This document shows, piece by piece, positions 1-10,474 of a stretch of DNA of 64,000 nt. Position numbers and translations under genes: made by a program. A model generated the notes under the pieces. It was not told where the DNA came from. It worked only from the letters and a program-made list of their open reading frames with translations, and made no database searches. Where the stretch lies: positions 1 to 64,000 of the forward strand of contig NZ_JAPDHW010000010.1 of NCBI RefSeq assembly GCF_025971945.1. Reading direction: 5' to 3'. Position 1 is the first letter of the stretch. Every line of letters begins with the position of its first letter. This stretch comes from Chryseobacterium kimseyorum (GTDB taxonomy: Bacteria; Bacteroidota; Bacteroidia; Flavobacteriales; Weeksellaceae).

Positions 1-7
1 ACAGCCT

Positions 8-115
<108 letters not shown>

Positions 116-122
116 TTTTTTA

Positions 123-157
123 AATCCTCATCATTTACTTGATTGAGGATTTTTTTT
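123..157 (+). terminator. Intrinsic terminator of the rRNA operon
   Basis: AATCCTCA at 123-130 pairs with TGAGGATT at 144-151. An additional TCA/TGA pairing lies inside the loop, and the hairpin runs into a T tract. It sits a few bases after the 5S rRNA and is the expected end of the rRNA transcript. Confidence 0.9.
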
Positions 158-178
158 GTGATATACTTCTGTGAAAAA

Positions 179-237
179 AAAAGGTAAATGTAAAAAGTAA
201 AAGGAAAGTAAAAGGTAAAAAGTAAAAGGTAAAAGAG
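179..237. repeat. Degenerate heptanucleotide tract, unit AAAARGT
   Basis: Three in-phase 7-mers, AAAAGGT, AAAAAGT and AAAAGGT, occupy 210-230. Decayed copies with 1-2 base losses lie on the 5' side (179-209) and a partial copy follows. The period is the same as in the larger array at 632-736, but the unit is unrelated in sequence. Confidence 0.7.
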
Positions 238-630
238 CCAATAAGTTACATGATGCTAGATTGATGTTTCGGGTTTAGAGTTTTGTGTTTTACAATGGCT
301 TCTTTTGGTAAAGGAATCTCAATATTATATTACGTTTTACGACAGTATAATTTTGAAATTTTTAGGTAAGCGGGCGAACTCTGTAATTGTCAATTCGGCA
401 TTTGTAGATAAATTGTAAAGGAAATAACAGGCCACTCCTACGGAATTCAGATTAGCAGTCATGATAATGTCGTTCTATGTACATTTCACCGCGCTGCGGT
501 TATTAAAATCACATTTGTTAACTGAAACTATCTTATCTAATACTAAAAAGGTTTTGAGTATCTGAATTTCAAAAATAAAGAAAAAATCCGTGAAAATATT
601 TAATTGCTTCACAAAACGTAATTTTGTATA

Positions 631-736
<106 letters not shown>

Positions 737-969
737 GCATTAAACAATTAGACGTCGAAGAAGTCGGTAATGACAAAATCCCGTCATCCTCCACTCCTCC
801 CTAGCCCAGATCGCAACGGCATCCTTTTTTGTTGGTGGCCAAAAGCAAGGGCACAAAAAAGATATAGTGGAGAGCTGGATAAAGCTCCTGAAAATTTAAA
901 GTATTCGATAACGGATCAAGGTCTGCCTAATGATTCAGATAAAGTAAAATAGGGTGTGTTTTATGAAAA

Positions 970-2346
970 TTACTTTGACTTCACCAAAATCAAATATTGC
1001 CAAGGTTTGATATCGAAATGGGTCTGATCTTGTGTTATGATGATTTCTTTTCCGGAAAACAGTTCGGTATATTTCCCTTTAAAATATTTTGTGTCTAGGT
1101 TTACTGATGATTCTTTATCGGAGAAATTGATGATTGGCAAAACTGCATCGTTATTTTTCTCCCGATAGAATGATAAGACATTATTCATGTTGTCGTTATG
1201 AACGCGAATCATTTCTCCGCCCCATTTTCCGTTCCATAATGCCTGGTTTTTGTGTTTAAGATTGAAGAGAGTTTCGTAGATTTTTGAATTTTTATGTTCT
1301 TTCCAGTCGATTAAATCTTTTTCAAAAAATGCTAAACTTCTGTCCAAACCGGCTTCCTGTCCACTGTAGACCAATGGCATTCCGTTGACGGTGCTGGAGA
1401 AGACCATTGCTGCTTCCAAACCTTTTCCAAAATTGGAGTACTGATTTCCTTCCCACGAATTTTTGTCGTGATTATCGGTAAAAGTCATTCTGTACGAATT
1501 GTGAGGGAAACTGTTAACATCATGCGCCATATATTCAAAAAGGGCAGGAGCGCCTTTGCCTTCTATGGTTGCGAGTTTCATTTTATCCCAAAGAGACCAG
1601 GAATATGTCATATCAAATGATTTTCTGTAAAGATCTCTGGATTCCCATTCTGCCAACATGAAAACAGGTTTAATCTGATCAAGCTCTGTTCTTGCATTTT
1701 CCCAAAAATCAACTGGAATAAACCCGGCGACATCACATCGGTAACCGTCAATATTTGCTTCCTTCACCCAAAATTTCAACGCGTCCGTCATGTATTTTCT
1801 GAAGTCAGGATTGTCGTAATCAAAATCGATTACGTCATCCCAATCATACCAAGGTGTGGGCTGAAATTTTCCTTCTTTAGTTTTTGTGTACCAATCCGGA
1901 TGCTCTTTTGCCAAAGGATTGTCCCATGCAGAATGATTTCCAACCCAATCAATAATCACATACATTCCCATGGAATGAATTTTGTCCACAAGATTTTTTA
2001 AATCTTTCATCGTTCCAAAATCAGGATTGACTCCTCTGAAATCTTTTACAGAATAGTAACTTCCCAATTTTCCTTTTCTGTTAAGTTCGCCAATGGGATG
2101 TATTGGCATCAGCCAAATGATATCTACGCCCATTTTTTTTAGTCGAGGCAAATGTTTTTCAAAAGCTTTGAATGTTCCTTCAGGAGTGTACTGTCTGATA
2201 TTAGCTTCGTAGATCGTCGCATTTTTAGTCCATTCAGGATGACTGATTTCTATATATTCTTTAGGTTGATAACGAAGGTCTTTCGTCTGGGCATTAAAGT
2301 TGGTGAAGTAAAAGATGAGTAAGAAATAAAATATCTGACGTTTCAT
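970..2346 (-). CDS. Secreted alpha-amylase family (GH13) enzyme
   Basis: Glycoside hydrolase of family 13, expected to cleave or rearrange alpha-1,4-glucans outside the cytoplasm. The 458-residue protein starts with a signal peptide ending near Ala19 (FNAQ). All four GH13 regions are visible: DWVGNH at 133-138 (region I), GYRCD at 201-205 with the nucleophile Asp205, the acid/base Glu233 in LAEWES, and DNHD at 291-294. The protein lacks long extra modules, so it is a compact single-domain amylase plus a small C-terminal beta domain. It is transcribed towards the rRNA region and stands alone. The exact substrate (starch, maltodextrin or cyclodextrin) cannot be told from these motifs. Confidence 0.9.
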   Translation of the reverse strand: MKRQIFYFLLIFYFTNFNAQTKDLRYQPKEYIEISHPEWTKNATIYEANIRQYTPEGTFKAFEKHLPRLKKMGVDIIWLMPIHPIGELNRKGKLGSYYSVKDFRGVNPDFGTMKDLKNLVDKIHSMGMYVIIDWVGNHSAWDNPLAKEHPDWYTKTKEGKFQPTPWYDWDDVIDFDYDNPDFRKYMTDALKFWVKEANIDGYRCDVAGFIPVDFWENARTELDQIKPVFMLAEWESRDLYRKSFDMTYSWSLWDKMKLATIEGKGAPALFEYMAHDVNSFPHNSYRMTFTDNHDKNSWEGNQYSNFGKGLEAAMVFSSTVNGMPLVYSGQEAGLDRSLAFFEKDLIDWKEHKNSKIYETLFNLKHKNQALWNGKWGGEMIRVHNDNMNNVLSFYREKNNDAVLPIINFSDKESSVNLDTKYFKGKYTELFSGKEIIITQDQTHFDIKPWQYLILVKSK

Positions 2347-2377
2347 AAGTTTACATATTTTAATTCTAAGTTAAATA

Positions 2378-2405
2378 AAAAAAGCGTTTCAAAATGAAAC
2401 GCTTT
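2378..2405 (-). terminator. Terminator after the ABC-F gene
   Basis: A 10-bp perfect stem, AAAGCGTTTC at 2381-2390 with GAAACGCTTT at 2396-2405, has a 5-base loop. On the minus strand it is followed by a run of seven T, so it terminates the ABC-F transcript. It also separates that gene from the amylase gene downstream on the same strand. Confidence 0.85.
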
Positions 2406-2424
2406 GGTATAATGTCAAGTATTT

Positions 2425-4110
<1,686 letters not shown>

Positions 4111-4129
4111 TCAAGTTTTTAATGTGTGG

Positions 4130-4137
4130 TATTTTTG
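4130..4137 (+). promoter_or_regulatory. Candidate -7 box of smpB
   Basis: TATTTTTG matches TAnnTTTG and lies 26 bases before the ATG at 4164. This places the transcript start near 4144. The upstream ATG at 4062 would then lie before the transcript start, which supports the shorter SmpB. Confidence 0.55.
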
Positions 4138-4163
4138 TATATTACCGTAATGAAATTTTAGAT

Positions 4164-4622
4164 ATGAAGATCGAAAAAACAGTTAATATATTTAACAAAA
4201 GAGCCAGATTTGAGTATGAAATCATGGAGGAATTTGAGGCCGGAATGGTACTTACCGGAACGGAAATAAAATCCTTACGCTCTTCTAAGGCATCTATCAC
4301 GGAGGCCTTCTGTCAGTTTATTGACGGAGAATTGTACATTATCAATATGATGATTGATGAATATAAGTTGGGCACTTTTTATAATCATAAAACAAAAAGG
4401 GAACGAAAGTTGCTGTTGCACAAAAGAGAATTGTTAAAACTCGAAAAAAAACTCAAAGATGCAGGTAACACAATTATACCTTTAAAGTTATATATTAACG
4501 ATAGAGGAAGAGCAAAAGTTCTCATTGCGTTAGGAAAAGGTAAAAAGCTTTTTGATAAAAGAGAGGCAATAAAAGATAGAGAAAGTAAACGAAGCCTCGA
4601 TAGAATATTAAAGAAAAGTTAA
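4164..4622 (+). CDS. smpB: SsrA-binding protein SmpB
   Basis: Small protein that binds tmRNA (SsrA) and delivers it to stalled ribosomes for trans-translation. From the ATG at 4164 the protein has 152 residues, close to the family norm of about 150-160. Recognisable parts include the N-terminal NKRARFEYEI, the RNA-binding GTEIKSLRSSKASI and the lysine/arginine-rich C-terminal tail RESKRSLDRILKKS. An in-frame ATG at 4062 would add 34 residues unlike any SmpB, and the -7 box at 4130 lies inside that extension, so I reject it. The gene is monocistronic and diverges from the ABC-F gene. Confidence 0.95.
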   Translation: MKIEKTVNIFNKRARFEYEIMEEFEAGMVLTGTEIKSLRSSKASITEAFCQFIDGELYIINMMIDEYKLGTFYNHKTKRERKLLLHKRELLKLEKKLKDAGNTIIPLKLYINDRGRAKVLIALGKGKKLFDKREAIKDRESKRSLDRILKKS

Positions 4623-4639
4623 AAATCATCCTGAAAACT

Positions 4640-4670
4640 TTGTTTATAAAGAAAAATTATATTTATTTTG
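4640..4670 (+). promoter_or_regulatory. Promoter of the OmpA-family gene
   Basis: TTG at 4640-4642 and TTATTTTG at 4663-4670 are 20 bases apart. This fits the Bacteroidota consensus TTG-N19-21-TAnnTTTG with one mismatch in the -7 box. The start codon follows 29 bases later. Confidence 0.6.
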
Positions 4671-4699
4671 CAATATCAATTATTTAATCATTTAATTCT

Positions 4700-6178
4700 A
4701 TGAAAAATCTAAAATTAGGAATTTCAGCATTGGCGCTTACTGTTGCCTCTACTGTGTTCGCTCAGACTACCAACAATCCGTGGATGATCGGAGTTGGTGC
4801 TCATGCAGAGAACCATAAAGCACAGGCAGGTAACTTCAGTAATACGTTTTCTGCTACAAATTTGACGAAGACTATGTTCAATGTGGACAACTTCTCTATC
4901 ACTCCACCATTATCTAAACTTACTGTTGCAAGAAACATCGGTAAAGGTTTGGTAATCGACTGGCAGACTACTGTTGGAAACGTTGAAAACCAAAGATTCA
5001 ACATGGGTAAAGAATTCATGTTAATGACAGGTTTAGGTTTCCAGGCTAAAGCAGCTGGTCTTATCTGGGATGAAGAGTCTTGGTTTGATCCGTATTTAAG
5101 AGTAGGTGCTAACTACCTTAGACATGACTACACAGATCTTACTTTCCCAAGAACTGACTGGAGAGGTGAAGTTACTTCAAATGGTGATAACGGAAACGAA
5201 AACGGTAAAGCTAATCACTTTACGGTTTCTACAGGTGCTGGTGTAAACTTCTGGTTAACTAAAAACTTCGGTTTAGGTGTACAGGGAGATTATGTTTCAA
5301 CTCCAGGTGACAAAGCAAACTATGCTAACTTTTGGCAAGCTTCTGCTTCTTTGAACTTTAGATTCGGAAACAGAGATAGAGATAAGGATGGTATCTTAGA
5401 TAAAGACGATTTATGTCCAGATACACCAGGTTTACCAGAATTCCAAGGATGTCCTGATACTGACGGAGATGGAGTTCCAGATAAAGACGATCAGTGTCCA
5501 GAAGTTGCTGGTCCAGTTGAAAACAACGGTTGTCCTTGGCCAGATACTGACGGAGACGGTGTAATCGACAAAGATGATGCTTGTCCTACAGTTGCAGGTC
5601 CTGCAGAAAACAATGGTTGTCCTTGGCCAGATACAGACGGTGACGGTATCTTAGATAAAGATGATGCTTGTCCTACTGTTCCAGGTCTTCCAGAATACAA
5701 CGGATGTCCTAAGCCTAAGAAGCAAACTGCTATCGAATTAGAGCAAAGCTTCGGAAGTGTATTCTTTGACTTCAACAAAGCTACAATCAAAGCTGACTCT
5801 AAAGGTGCTTTAGATGCTGCTGCTGACTTGATCAAGAAAGACGGAGGTAACTACTTATTAGAAGGTAGAACTGATGCTAAAGGTGCTGAAGCTTACAACT
5901 TGAAATTATCTAGAGAAAGAGCTGCTGCTGTAGTTGCTGCTTTAGATGCAAGAGGTGTTGATGCTAATGCTCTTAAATCTATCGGTGTAGGTGAATCTAA
6001 AGCTACAGTTTCTGAAAAAGCTTCTGATGCTGAAAGACAAGTAGACAGAAAAGTTGTTGTAACTGCTGTTGAAGATGCTGCTGAATGGAATGCTCTTAAG
6101 AAAAGAGATTACGAAGATGCTCCAGTGAAAAAAGCTCCAGCTAAGAAAAAAGCTCCAGCTAAGAAAAAGAAAAAATAA
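4700..6178 (+). CDS. Major OmpA-family outer-membrane protein with TSP3 repeats
   Basis: Outer-membrane protein anchoring the envelope to peptidoglycan. The 492 residues begin with a signal peptide (cleavage after Ala21, VFAQ). Next comes a beta-barrel-like region (about 22-225). Four Asp-rich thrombospondin type 3 repeats follow (about 226-335), with DxDGDG motifs and paired cysteines, which normally bind calcium. The OmpA C-terminal domain (about 345-455) contains FDFNKATIKADS and the peptidoglycan-binding pattern around LKLSRERA. The protein ends in an unusual Lys/Ala/Pro tail with repeated APAKKK units. The near-uniform codon choice suggests very high expression. The gene has its own promoter and terminator. 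Confidence 0.93.
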   Translation: MKNLKLGISALALTVASTVFAQTTNNPWMIGVGAHAENHKAQAGNFSNTFSATNLTKTMFNVDNFSITPPLSKLTVARNIGKGLVIDWQTTVGNVENQRFNMGKEFMLMTGLGFQAKAAGLIWDEESWFDPYLRVGANYLRHDYTDLTFPRTDWRGEVTSNGDNGNENGKANHFTVSTGAGVNFWLTKNFGLGVQGDYVSTPGDKANYANFWQASASLNFRFGNRDRDKDGILDKDDLCPDTPGLPEFQGCPDTDGDGVPDKDDQCPEVAGPVENNGCPWPDTDGDGVIDKDDACPTVAGPAENNGCPWPDTDGDGILDKDDACPTVPGLPEYNGCPKPKKQTAIELEQSFGSVFFDFNKATIKADSKGALDAAADLIKKDGGNYLLEGRTDAKGAEAYNLKLSRERAAAVVAALDARGVDANALKSIGVGESKATVSEKASDAERQVDRKVVVTAVEDAAEWNALKKRDYEDAPVKKAPAKKKAPAKKKKK

Positions 6179-6197
6179 TTAATTTTTCTAAATAATA

Positions 6198-6231
6198 AAT
6201 ACCTCCAGATTTTTCTGGGGGTATTTTTTTT
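6198..6231 (+). terminator. Terminator of the OmpA-family gene
   Basis: A 12-bp stem (6198-6209 with 6214-6225, one G-T pair) and a TTTT loop are followed by an eight-base T run. It begins 20 bases after the stop codon. Confidence 0.92.
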
Positions 6232-6246
6232 GTTGTTGATTTTGAG

Positions 6247-6254
6247 TAATTTTG
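6247..6254 (+). promoter_or_regulatory. Candidate -7 box of the yebC gene
   Basis: TAATTTTG is an exact TAnnTTTG match located 19 bases before the ATG at 6274, directly after the preceding terminator. No TTG is present 19-21 bases upstream, so only half of the promoter is recognisable. Confidence 0.5.
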
Positions 6255-6273
6255 TGAAAATTTAAATTATAAA

Positions 6274-7014
6274 ATGGGAAGAGCATTTGAATATAGAAAA
6301 GCATCAAAAATGGCACGTTGGGATAAAATGGCCAAAACTTTTTCTAAAATCGGTAAAGATATTGCCTTAGCGGTAAAAGCTGGCGGTCCTGATGCAGAAG
6401 CCAATCCGGCACTGAGAAGGTGCATCCAGAATGCTAAAGGTGCCAATATGCCTAAAGATAATGTAGAAAGAGCCATTAAAAAAGCAAGTGGAGCAGATGC
6501 AGAAAACTATGAGGAAATCAACTATGAAGGTTACGGACAAGGTGGTGTTGCATTTTTTGTAGAGTGTACAACGAATAATACAACGAGAACCGTTGCCAAT
6601 GTAAGAGCAATCTTTAATAAGTTTGATGGTAATCTGGGAAAGAATGGAGAACTGGCATTTATCTTCGACAGAAAAGGAATATTCAGTATCGATTTGACCC
6701 AAATCAAAATGGATTGGGATGACTTCGAAATGGAAATGATCGATGGTGGAGCTGAAGATGTAGAAAAAGATGACGAGGAAGTAATGATCACTACCGCATT
6801 TGAAGATTTTGGTTCTTTATCTCACAAATTGGATGAATTGAAGATTGAAGTAAAAAGCGCAGAACTTCAGAGAATTCCAAATAATATTAAAGAAGTTACT
6901 GCAGAGCAGTTTAAAGCAAACATGAAGATGCTTGACCGTTTTGAAGAAGATGATGACGTTCAAAACGTTTATCATAACATGGAGATTACGGATGAGTTGT
7001 TAGAATCATTATAG
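6274..7014 (+). CDS. YebC/PmpR family regulatory protein
   Basis: Cytoplasmic protein of the YebC/TACO1 family. Members were long described as transcription regulators and more recently linked to translation of polyproline stretches. The 246-residue length is typical. The N-terminus MGRAFEYRKASKMARWDKMAK is the family hallmark (Gram-negative members usually read MAGHSKW..). It is followed by CIQNAKGANMPKDNVERAIKKA and the acidic middle domain with NTTRTVANVRAIFNKF. There is no ruvC neighbour, which often accompanies yebC elsewhere. The gene is monocistronic, with a candidate -7 box just upstream. Confidence 0.95.
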   Translation: MGRAFEYRKASKMARWDKMAKTFSKIGKDIALAVKAGGPDAEANPALRRCIQNAKGANMPKDNVERAIKKASGADAENYEEINYEGYGQGGVAFFVECTTNNTTRTVANVRAIFNKFDGNLGKNGELAFIFDRKGIFSIDLTQIKMDWDDFEMEMIDGGAEDVEKDDEEVMITTAFEDFGSLSHKLDELKIEVKSAELQRIPNNIKEVTAEQFKANMKMLDRFEEDDDVQNVYHNMEITDELLESL

Positions 7015-7046
7015 AGGGTAGCTAATCCTATTGCTGGTATATTTTC

Positions 7047-7131
7047 GCCACGAATACACGAATTGTTAAATCTTTGATCAGTTGAAAAATTTATTAAACT
7101 GAAGTTAAGATTCTATCCGTGCATTCGTGGC
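7047..7131. repeat. Gapped inverted repeat, GCCACGAATACACG type
   Basis: GCCACGAATACACG at 7047-7060 and CGTGCATTCGTGGC at 7118-7131 are reverse complements with one mismatch, enclosing 57 AT-rich bases. A related core, GCCATGAATTCACGAAT, occurs at 9601-9617 beside another intergenic region. This suggests a dispersed intergenic repeat. Confidence 0.65.
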
Positions 7132-7145
7132 ATTTTTTCCATTTA

Positions 7146-7293
7146 GAGCCTGTCTAGAAATGGTTAAAAAATAAAATTTTCAAAGCATTTTTCTTTACCC
7201 CAACCCTAAAGAGTGAAAAAGCGCTTTGAAAATTCATCAAAATTACTCACTTTAGAGTTGGAGAAATAATTTTGATTAAATTTAAACAGGCTC
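7146..7293. mobile_element. MITE-like element, 148 bp, with TTA target duplication
   Basis: GAGCCTGT at 7146-7153 and ACAGGCTC at 7286-7293 are perfect 8-bp terminal inverted repeats. They are flanked on both sides by TTA (7143-7145 and 7294-7296), as expected for a 3-bp target duplication. Inside are further complementary segments: CCAACCCTAAAGAGTGA pairs imperfectly with TCACTTTAGAGTTGG, and CAAAGC with GCTTTG. The element therefore folds strongly. It has no coding capacity. Confidence 0.6.
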
Positions 7294-7451
7294 TTACTAC
7301 TGATGGAAATAAATAATATAGCATTCATATACAATTCATATTCAATTAGTTTCTTTGCATAGAATCAATTGTGAAATCGCCATCCTTGGTAAATTGAAAT
7401 ACTGATAGATATGGCGATCACATTTGATTATTTTAAGATAAATATCTGCGA

Positions 7452-8276
7452 ATGAAAAGAAGCGTTGAATTGGTTGTCATTTCGGATGTACATTTAGGAA
7501 CTTATGGATGTAAGGCAAAAGAACTCTTAAGATATTTGAATTCTATACAACCGAAAACATTAGTTTTAAATGGTGATATTATTGATATCTGGCAGTTTAA
7601 AAAGTCTTACTTTCCCAAAACTCATCTGAAAGTTATAAAAAAAATCATTTCATTTGCCACAAAAACTACTGATGTCTACTACATTACAGGCAATCACGAT
7701 GAAATGTTCAGAAAGTTTACCGATTTTGAATTGGGTAAATTGAAGGTCATTAATAAACTTTGCTTAAATTTAAACGAAAAGAAAACCTGGATTTTTCATG
7801 GTGATGTTTTTGATGCTTCTGTTCAACATTCGAAATGGATTGCGAAATTAGGCGGCAAAGGATATGATCTTTTAATTGTGATCAACAATGTTGTAAATTG
7901 GTTTTTAGACAAGATGGGTAAAGAAAAGTATTCATTTTCAAAGAAGATCAAAAACAATGTTAAAAAGGCAGTTAAGTATATCGGAGATTTCGAACTGACG
8001 GCTTCAGAACTGGCCATTGATAATGGCTATGATTTTGTAGTTTGCGGACACATTCATCAGCCGCAAATTCGTAAAGTGAAGACTAAAAAGGGTTCGTGTA
8101 CCTATCTCAATTCAGGAGATTGGATTGAAAATCTTTCTGCTCTAGAGTACCATGATGGAGAATGGAAAATTTTTCATTATGAAGAACATCAGCATTTGTT
8201 GGCAGATGATGAAACCGAAGAGATCCCGGAAATGAATAATTCAGATCTTTTAAAAATTGTCACTCAGTTTACTTAA
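7452..8276 (+). CDS. LpxH-like metallophosphoesterase
   Basis: Calcineurin-like metallophosphoesterase of the UDP-2,3-diacylglucosamine pyrophosphatase group, which acts in lipid A synthesis at the inner membrane face. The 274 residues carry the full metal-binding set: SDVHLG near 11, GDIID near 41, GNHDE near 80, HGDVFD near 117 and the C-terminal CGHIHQP. The family pattern LNSGDWIENLS follows. A positively charged middle stretch (KMGKEKYSFSKKIKNNVKKAVK) could contact the membrane. The next gene, a glycosyltransferase, starts 13 bases downstream, so the two are probably co-transcribed. Whether this protein is the LpxH of the cell or a paralogue cannot be settled here. Confidence 0.85.
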   Translation: MKRSVELVVISDVHLGTYGCKAKELLRYLNSIQPKTLVLNGDIIDIWQFKKSYFPKTHLKVIKKIISFATKTTDVYYITGNHDEMFRKFTDFELGKLKVINKLCLNLNEKKTWIFHGDVFDASVQHSKWIAKLGGKGYDLLIVINNVVNWFLDKMGKEKYSFSKKIKNNVKKAVKYIGDFELTASELAIDNGYDFVVCGHIHQPQIRKVKTKKGSCTYLNSGDWIENLSALEYHDGEWKIFHYEEHQHLLADDETEEIPEMNNSDLLKIVTQFT

Positions 8277-8289
8277 ATAATAGTTGCAG

Positions 8290-9261
8290 ATGAAAGTATT
8301 GTACGCATTTCAGGGAACAGGAAACGGACATGTCGCAAGAGCACAGGAGATTATTCCTATTTTAAAAAAGTATGCTTCTGTAGATACGTTGATTAGCGGA
8401 CATCAATCTCAGTTACAAACAGATTTCCCAATAGATTTCAAACATCGTGGAGTTTCACTTCTTTACAATAAAACAGGAGGAATTTCCTACCGAAAAATTC
8501 TCTTTGAAAATAATTTTCTCGAAGCTATCAATACAATCAAACAAATAGAGCTGAGTCAATACGATTTAATTATCAATGATTATGAACCTTTGACAGCCTG
8601 GGCTTGTAAAATGAGAAATTTAAAGATGCTCGAACTGAGTCACCAAGCTTCTATGGACTTCAAAGAAACTCCAAAGCCATCCAAGAAAAACTTTTTAGGA
8701 GAATCTGTTTTAAGACATTATTGTCCCAGTACAGACAAAATTGGTTTTCATTTCGAAAATTATCATCCTCAGATTAAGAAACCCGTTATCAGACGAAAGA
8801 TCAGAAATTTAAGTCCGCAGAAAAAGGGTTTTTATGTCGTTTATCTTCCCAGCTTTTCGGATGAAAATATCACTAAAGTTTTAAACCAAATTCCTGTTGA
8901 ATGGAAAGTTTTCTCAAAATACACTAAAATACACAGCCGTACAGGCAATGTGGAAATTTATCCAATTGATGAAACTCATTTCTTAGAATGTTTTGAAAGT
9001 TGCAACGGAATTCTCTGCAATGCGGGTTTTGAAGGACCGGCAGAAGCGCTGTTTATGGATAAAAAACTATTTGTAATTCCTATTCATAACCAATATGAAC
9101 AGGAGTGTAATGCATGCGCTTTAGATAAAATGGGAATACCCAATTCTAAAATTCTGGATGTTGCAGACATTAAAAATTGGGTGAATTCAGATTTGCATTT
9201 TAAAGTATCTTATCCCGATGATATTGAGGATATTCTTTTAAACGAAGTTTTAACGTTCTAG
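8290..9261 (+). CDS. MurG-like glycosyltransferase family protein (MJ1255 type)
   Basis: Predicted cytoplasmic GT-B glycosyltransferase of the MJ1255/VC2487 type (TIGR00661-like); its acceptor is unknown. The 323 residues begin MKVLYAFQGTGNGHVARA, the typical glycine-rich N-terminal loop. They end with the nucleotide-sugar binding part CNAGFEGPAEALF followed by the pattern IPIHNQYEQECNA. I chose the ATG at 8290 over a TTG two codons earlier because it begins the conserved MKVLYAF. It follows the LpxH-like gene by 13 bases. Together they suggest a lipid or envelope sugar modification step, which is inference. The last 12 bases overlap the convergent acetyltransferase gene. Confidence 0.85.
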   Translation: MKVLYAFQGTGNGHVARAQEIIPILKKYASVDTLISGHQSQLQTDFPIDFKHRGVSLLYNKTGGISYRKILFENNFLEAINTIKQIELSQYDLIINDYEPLTAWACKMRNLKMLELSHQASMDFKETPKPSKKNFLGESVLRHYCPSTDKIGFHFENYHPQIKKPVIRRKIRNLSPQKKGFYVVYLPSFSDENITKVLNQIPVEWKVFSKYTKIHSRTGNVEIYPIDETHFLECFESCNGILCNAGFEGPAEALFMDKKLFVIPIHNQYEQECNACALDKMGIPNSKILDVADIKNWVNSDLHFKVSYPDDIEDILLNEVLTF

Positions 9262-9540
9262 AAAAATATCTTCAACATCGTTCATTCTTCTCATCACTGC
9301 TCTGGCGTAAGAACAGTGAGGATATACGTTCCATTCGTTTTCTCTTGAGAATTTGATGGCTTCTTCAACTAAATATTTTCCCATCCCGCGGCCTTCAAAT
9401 TCCGGGTGAACGAGTACAAAAGAAATAATCAGTTTTTTATCTTCCGGAAATATGGTGTAGGTTAATCTTCCGACTTCTTTCACCTCATTGCTGAGAGTAA
9501 TGACTCCGCCGTTTCCTGATTTTTTGTTTTCGAAATTCAT
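9250..9540 (-). CDS. Small GNAT-like N-acetyltransferase (YjdJ/CG type)
   Basis: Compact acetyltransferase of the Gcn5-related CG type (PF14542-like), 96 residues, which covers only the acetyl-CoA binding core. The visible motif is HPEFEGRGMGKYLVEEA, the pyrophosphate-binding loop, followed by YPHCSYARAVMRRM, in which the cysteine is the residue this subfamily is named for. The substrate is unknown. The 3' end overlaps the convergent glycosyltransferase gene by 12 bases. Confidence 0.88.
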   Translation of the reverse strand: MNFENKKSGNGGVITLSNEVKEVGRLTYTIFPEDKKLIISFVLVHPEFEGRGMGKYLVEEAIKFSRENEWNVYPHCSYARAVMRRMNDVEDIFLER

Positions 9541-9703
9541 ACGCTTGATTTTGTTTAAAATTTACAAAAATTGAACCGATTTGAGAACGACTCATTTTCT
9601 TGCCATGAATTCACGAATATCTGAAGCTTAAATTAATTATGAATTTTAAGTTTTAAAAAAATATTACCTGTTAAATTGATGTCTTAAAGGCGTAAAATTC
9701 AAT

Positions 9704-10447
9704 TTAATCTTTTCCTGTGTAATAATTGTAATCTTTAATGACTACGCCGATAAACTGTCTCTCGGTCATTTTCGTCGGGTCAACTTCCAGTTTGAGAATT
9801 CCTTTAATCTTGTCTGAAAGTTTAGAAATAATCTGGCGGTCATCGATTTTCAGAGCTTTCAAATAATTATCTTTAATAATTCTCATATCATTATCGCTCA
9901 AGCCAATTACCTGCGGAAATGTAGGAACGTAATCTGTTTGAAGATTTTCTAAAATTGTATGAGAAATATTGATATTGTTTTTTAATGAAATCACAGCGGT
10001 TCCGGCAGCAATATCTCCAAAACGCTGGTTGTTTTTGGTGACGATCATGGTAATGAAACCAACAATCAGAATAGAAACATCAATTACGCGAAAAACCCAG
10101 CGAATCAAATAATCTCCAAAACTCGCCTGGTAACCGTCGATTTTCACCACACGGATTTTCATTACCTTTTTTCCCAAAGTCTGGCCTTCCATTAAGCTTT
10201 CTAAAACAACAGGGTAGATAACCGTAGGAAAAAGCAAAATGCTGTATACCGCACCCTGCGACCAGTAATCAAGACCATTTAAAATATATCCCAAATCAAA
10301 AACAGAGAAAAACAGATAAAAAACCAAAATGCCGTAAGCAATCTTAATCACATTATCGATCATGAATGCAAGAAAGCGTTCTCCAATACTTGAAATATTA
10401 AAGTTAATATTTACATTTTGTGAGGTATTAATCGCAATTTGAGACAT
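9704..10447 (-). CDS. RDD family membrane protein
   Basis: RDD-domain integral membrane protein of unknown molecular role; some members of the family transport ions. The 247 residues start at the ATG at 10447 (MSQIAINTSQ). A longer frame from 10657 has no similarity to membrane proteins and runs antisense to the neighbour. The RDD signature is seen around FLAFMIDNVIK, with further transmembrane stretches near ILLFPTVIYPVV and VSILIVGFITMIV and the motif GDYLIRWVFR. An 80-residue soluble tail follows. It diverges from the SpoIIM gene with only 27 bases between start codons. In Bacteroidota this pair belongs to the MoxR/DUF4129 locus. Confidence 0.88.
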   Translation of the reverse strand: MSQIAINTSQNVNINFNISSIGERFLAFMIDNVIKIAYGILVFYLFFSVFDLGYILNGLDYWSQGAVYSILLFPTVIYPVVLESLMEGQTLGKKVMKIRVVKIDGYQASFGDYLIRWVFRVIDVSILIVGFITMIVTKNNQRFGDIAAGTAVISLKNNINISHTILENLQTDYVPTFPQVIGLSDNDMRIIKDNYLKALKIDDRQIISKLSDKIKGILKLEVDPTKMTERQFIGVVIKDYNYYTGKD

Positions 10448-10474
10448 AATTTTTATTATTTTAGCCTTACAATT

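Noticed and set aside
770..952. 60-codon plus-strand frame with PSPDRNGILFCWW
   Set aside because: No start context or family. It overlaps repeat-rich non-coding sequence, and I suspect a dispersed intergenic repeat fragment rather than a gene.
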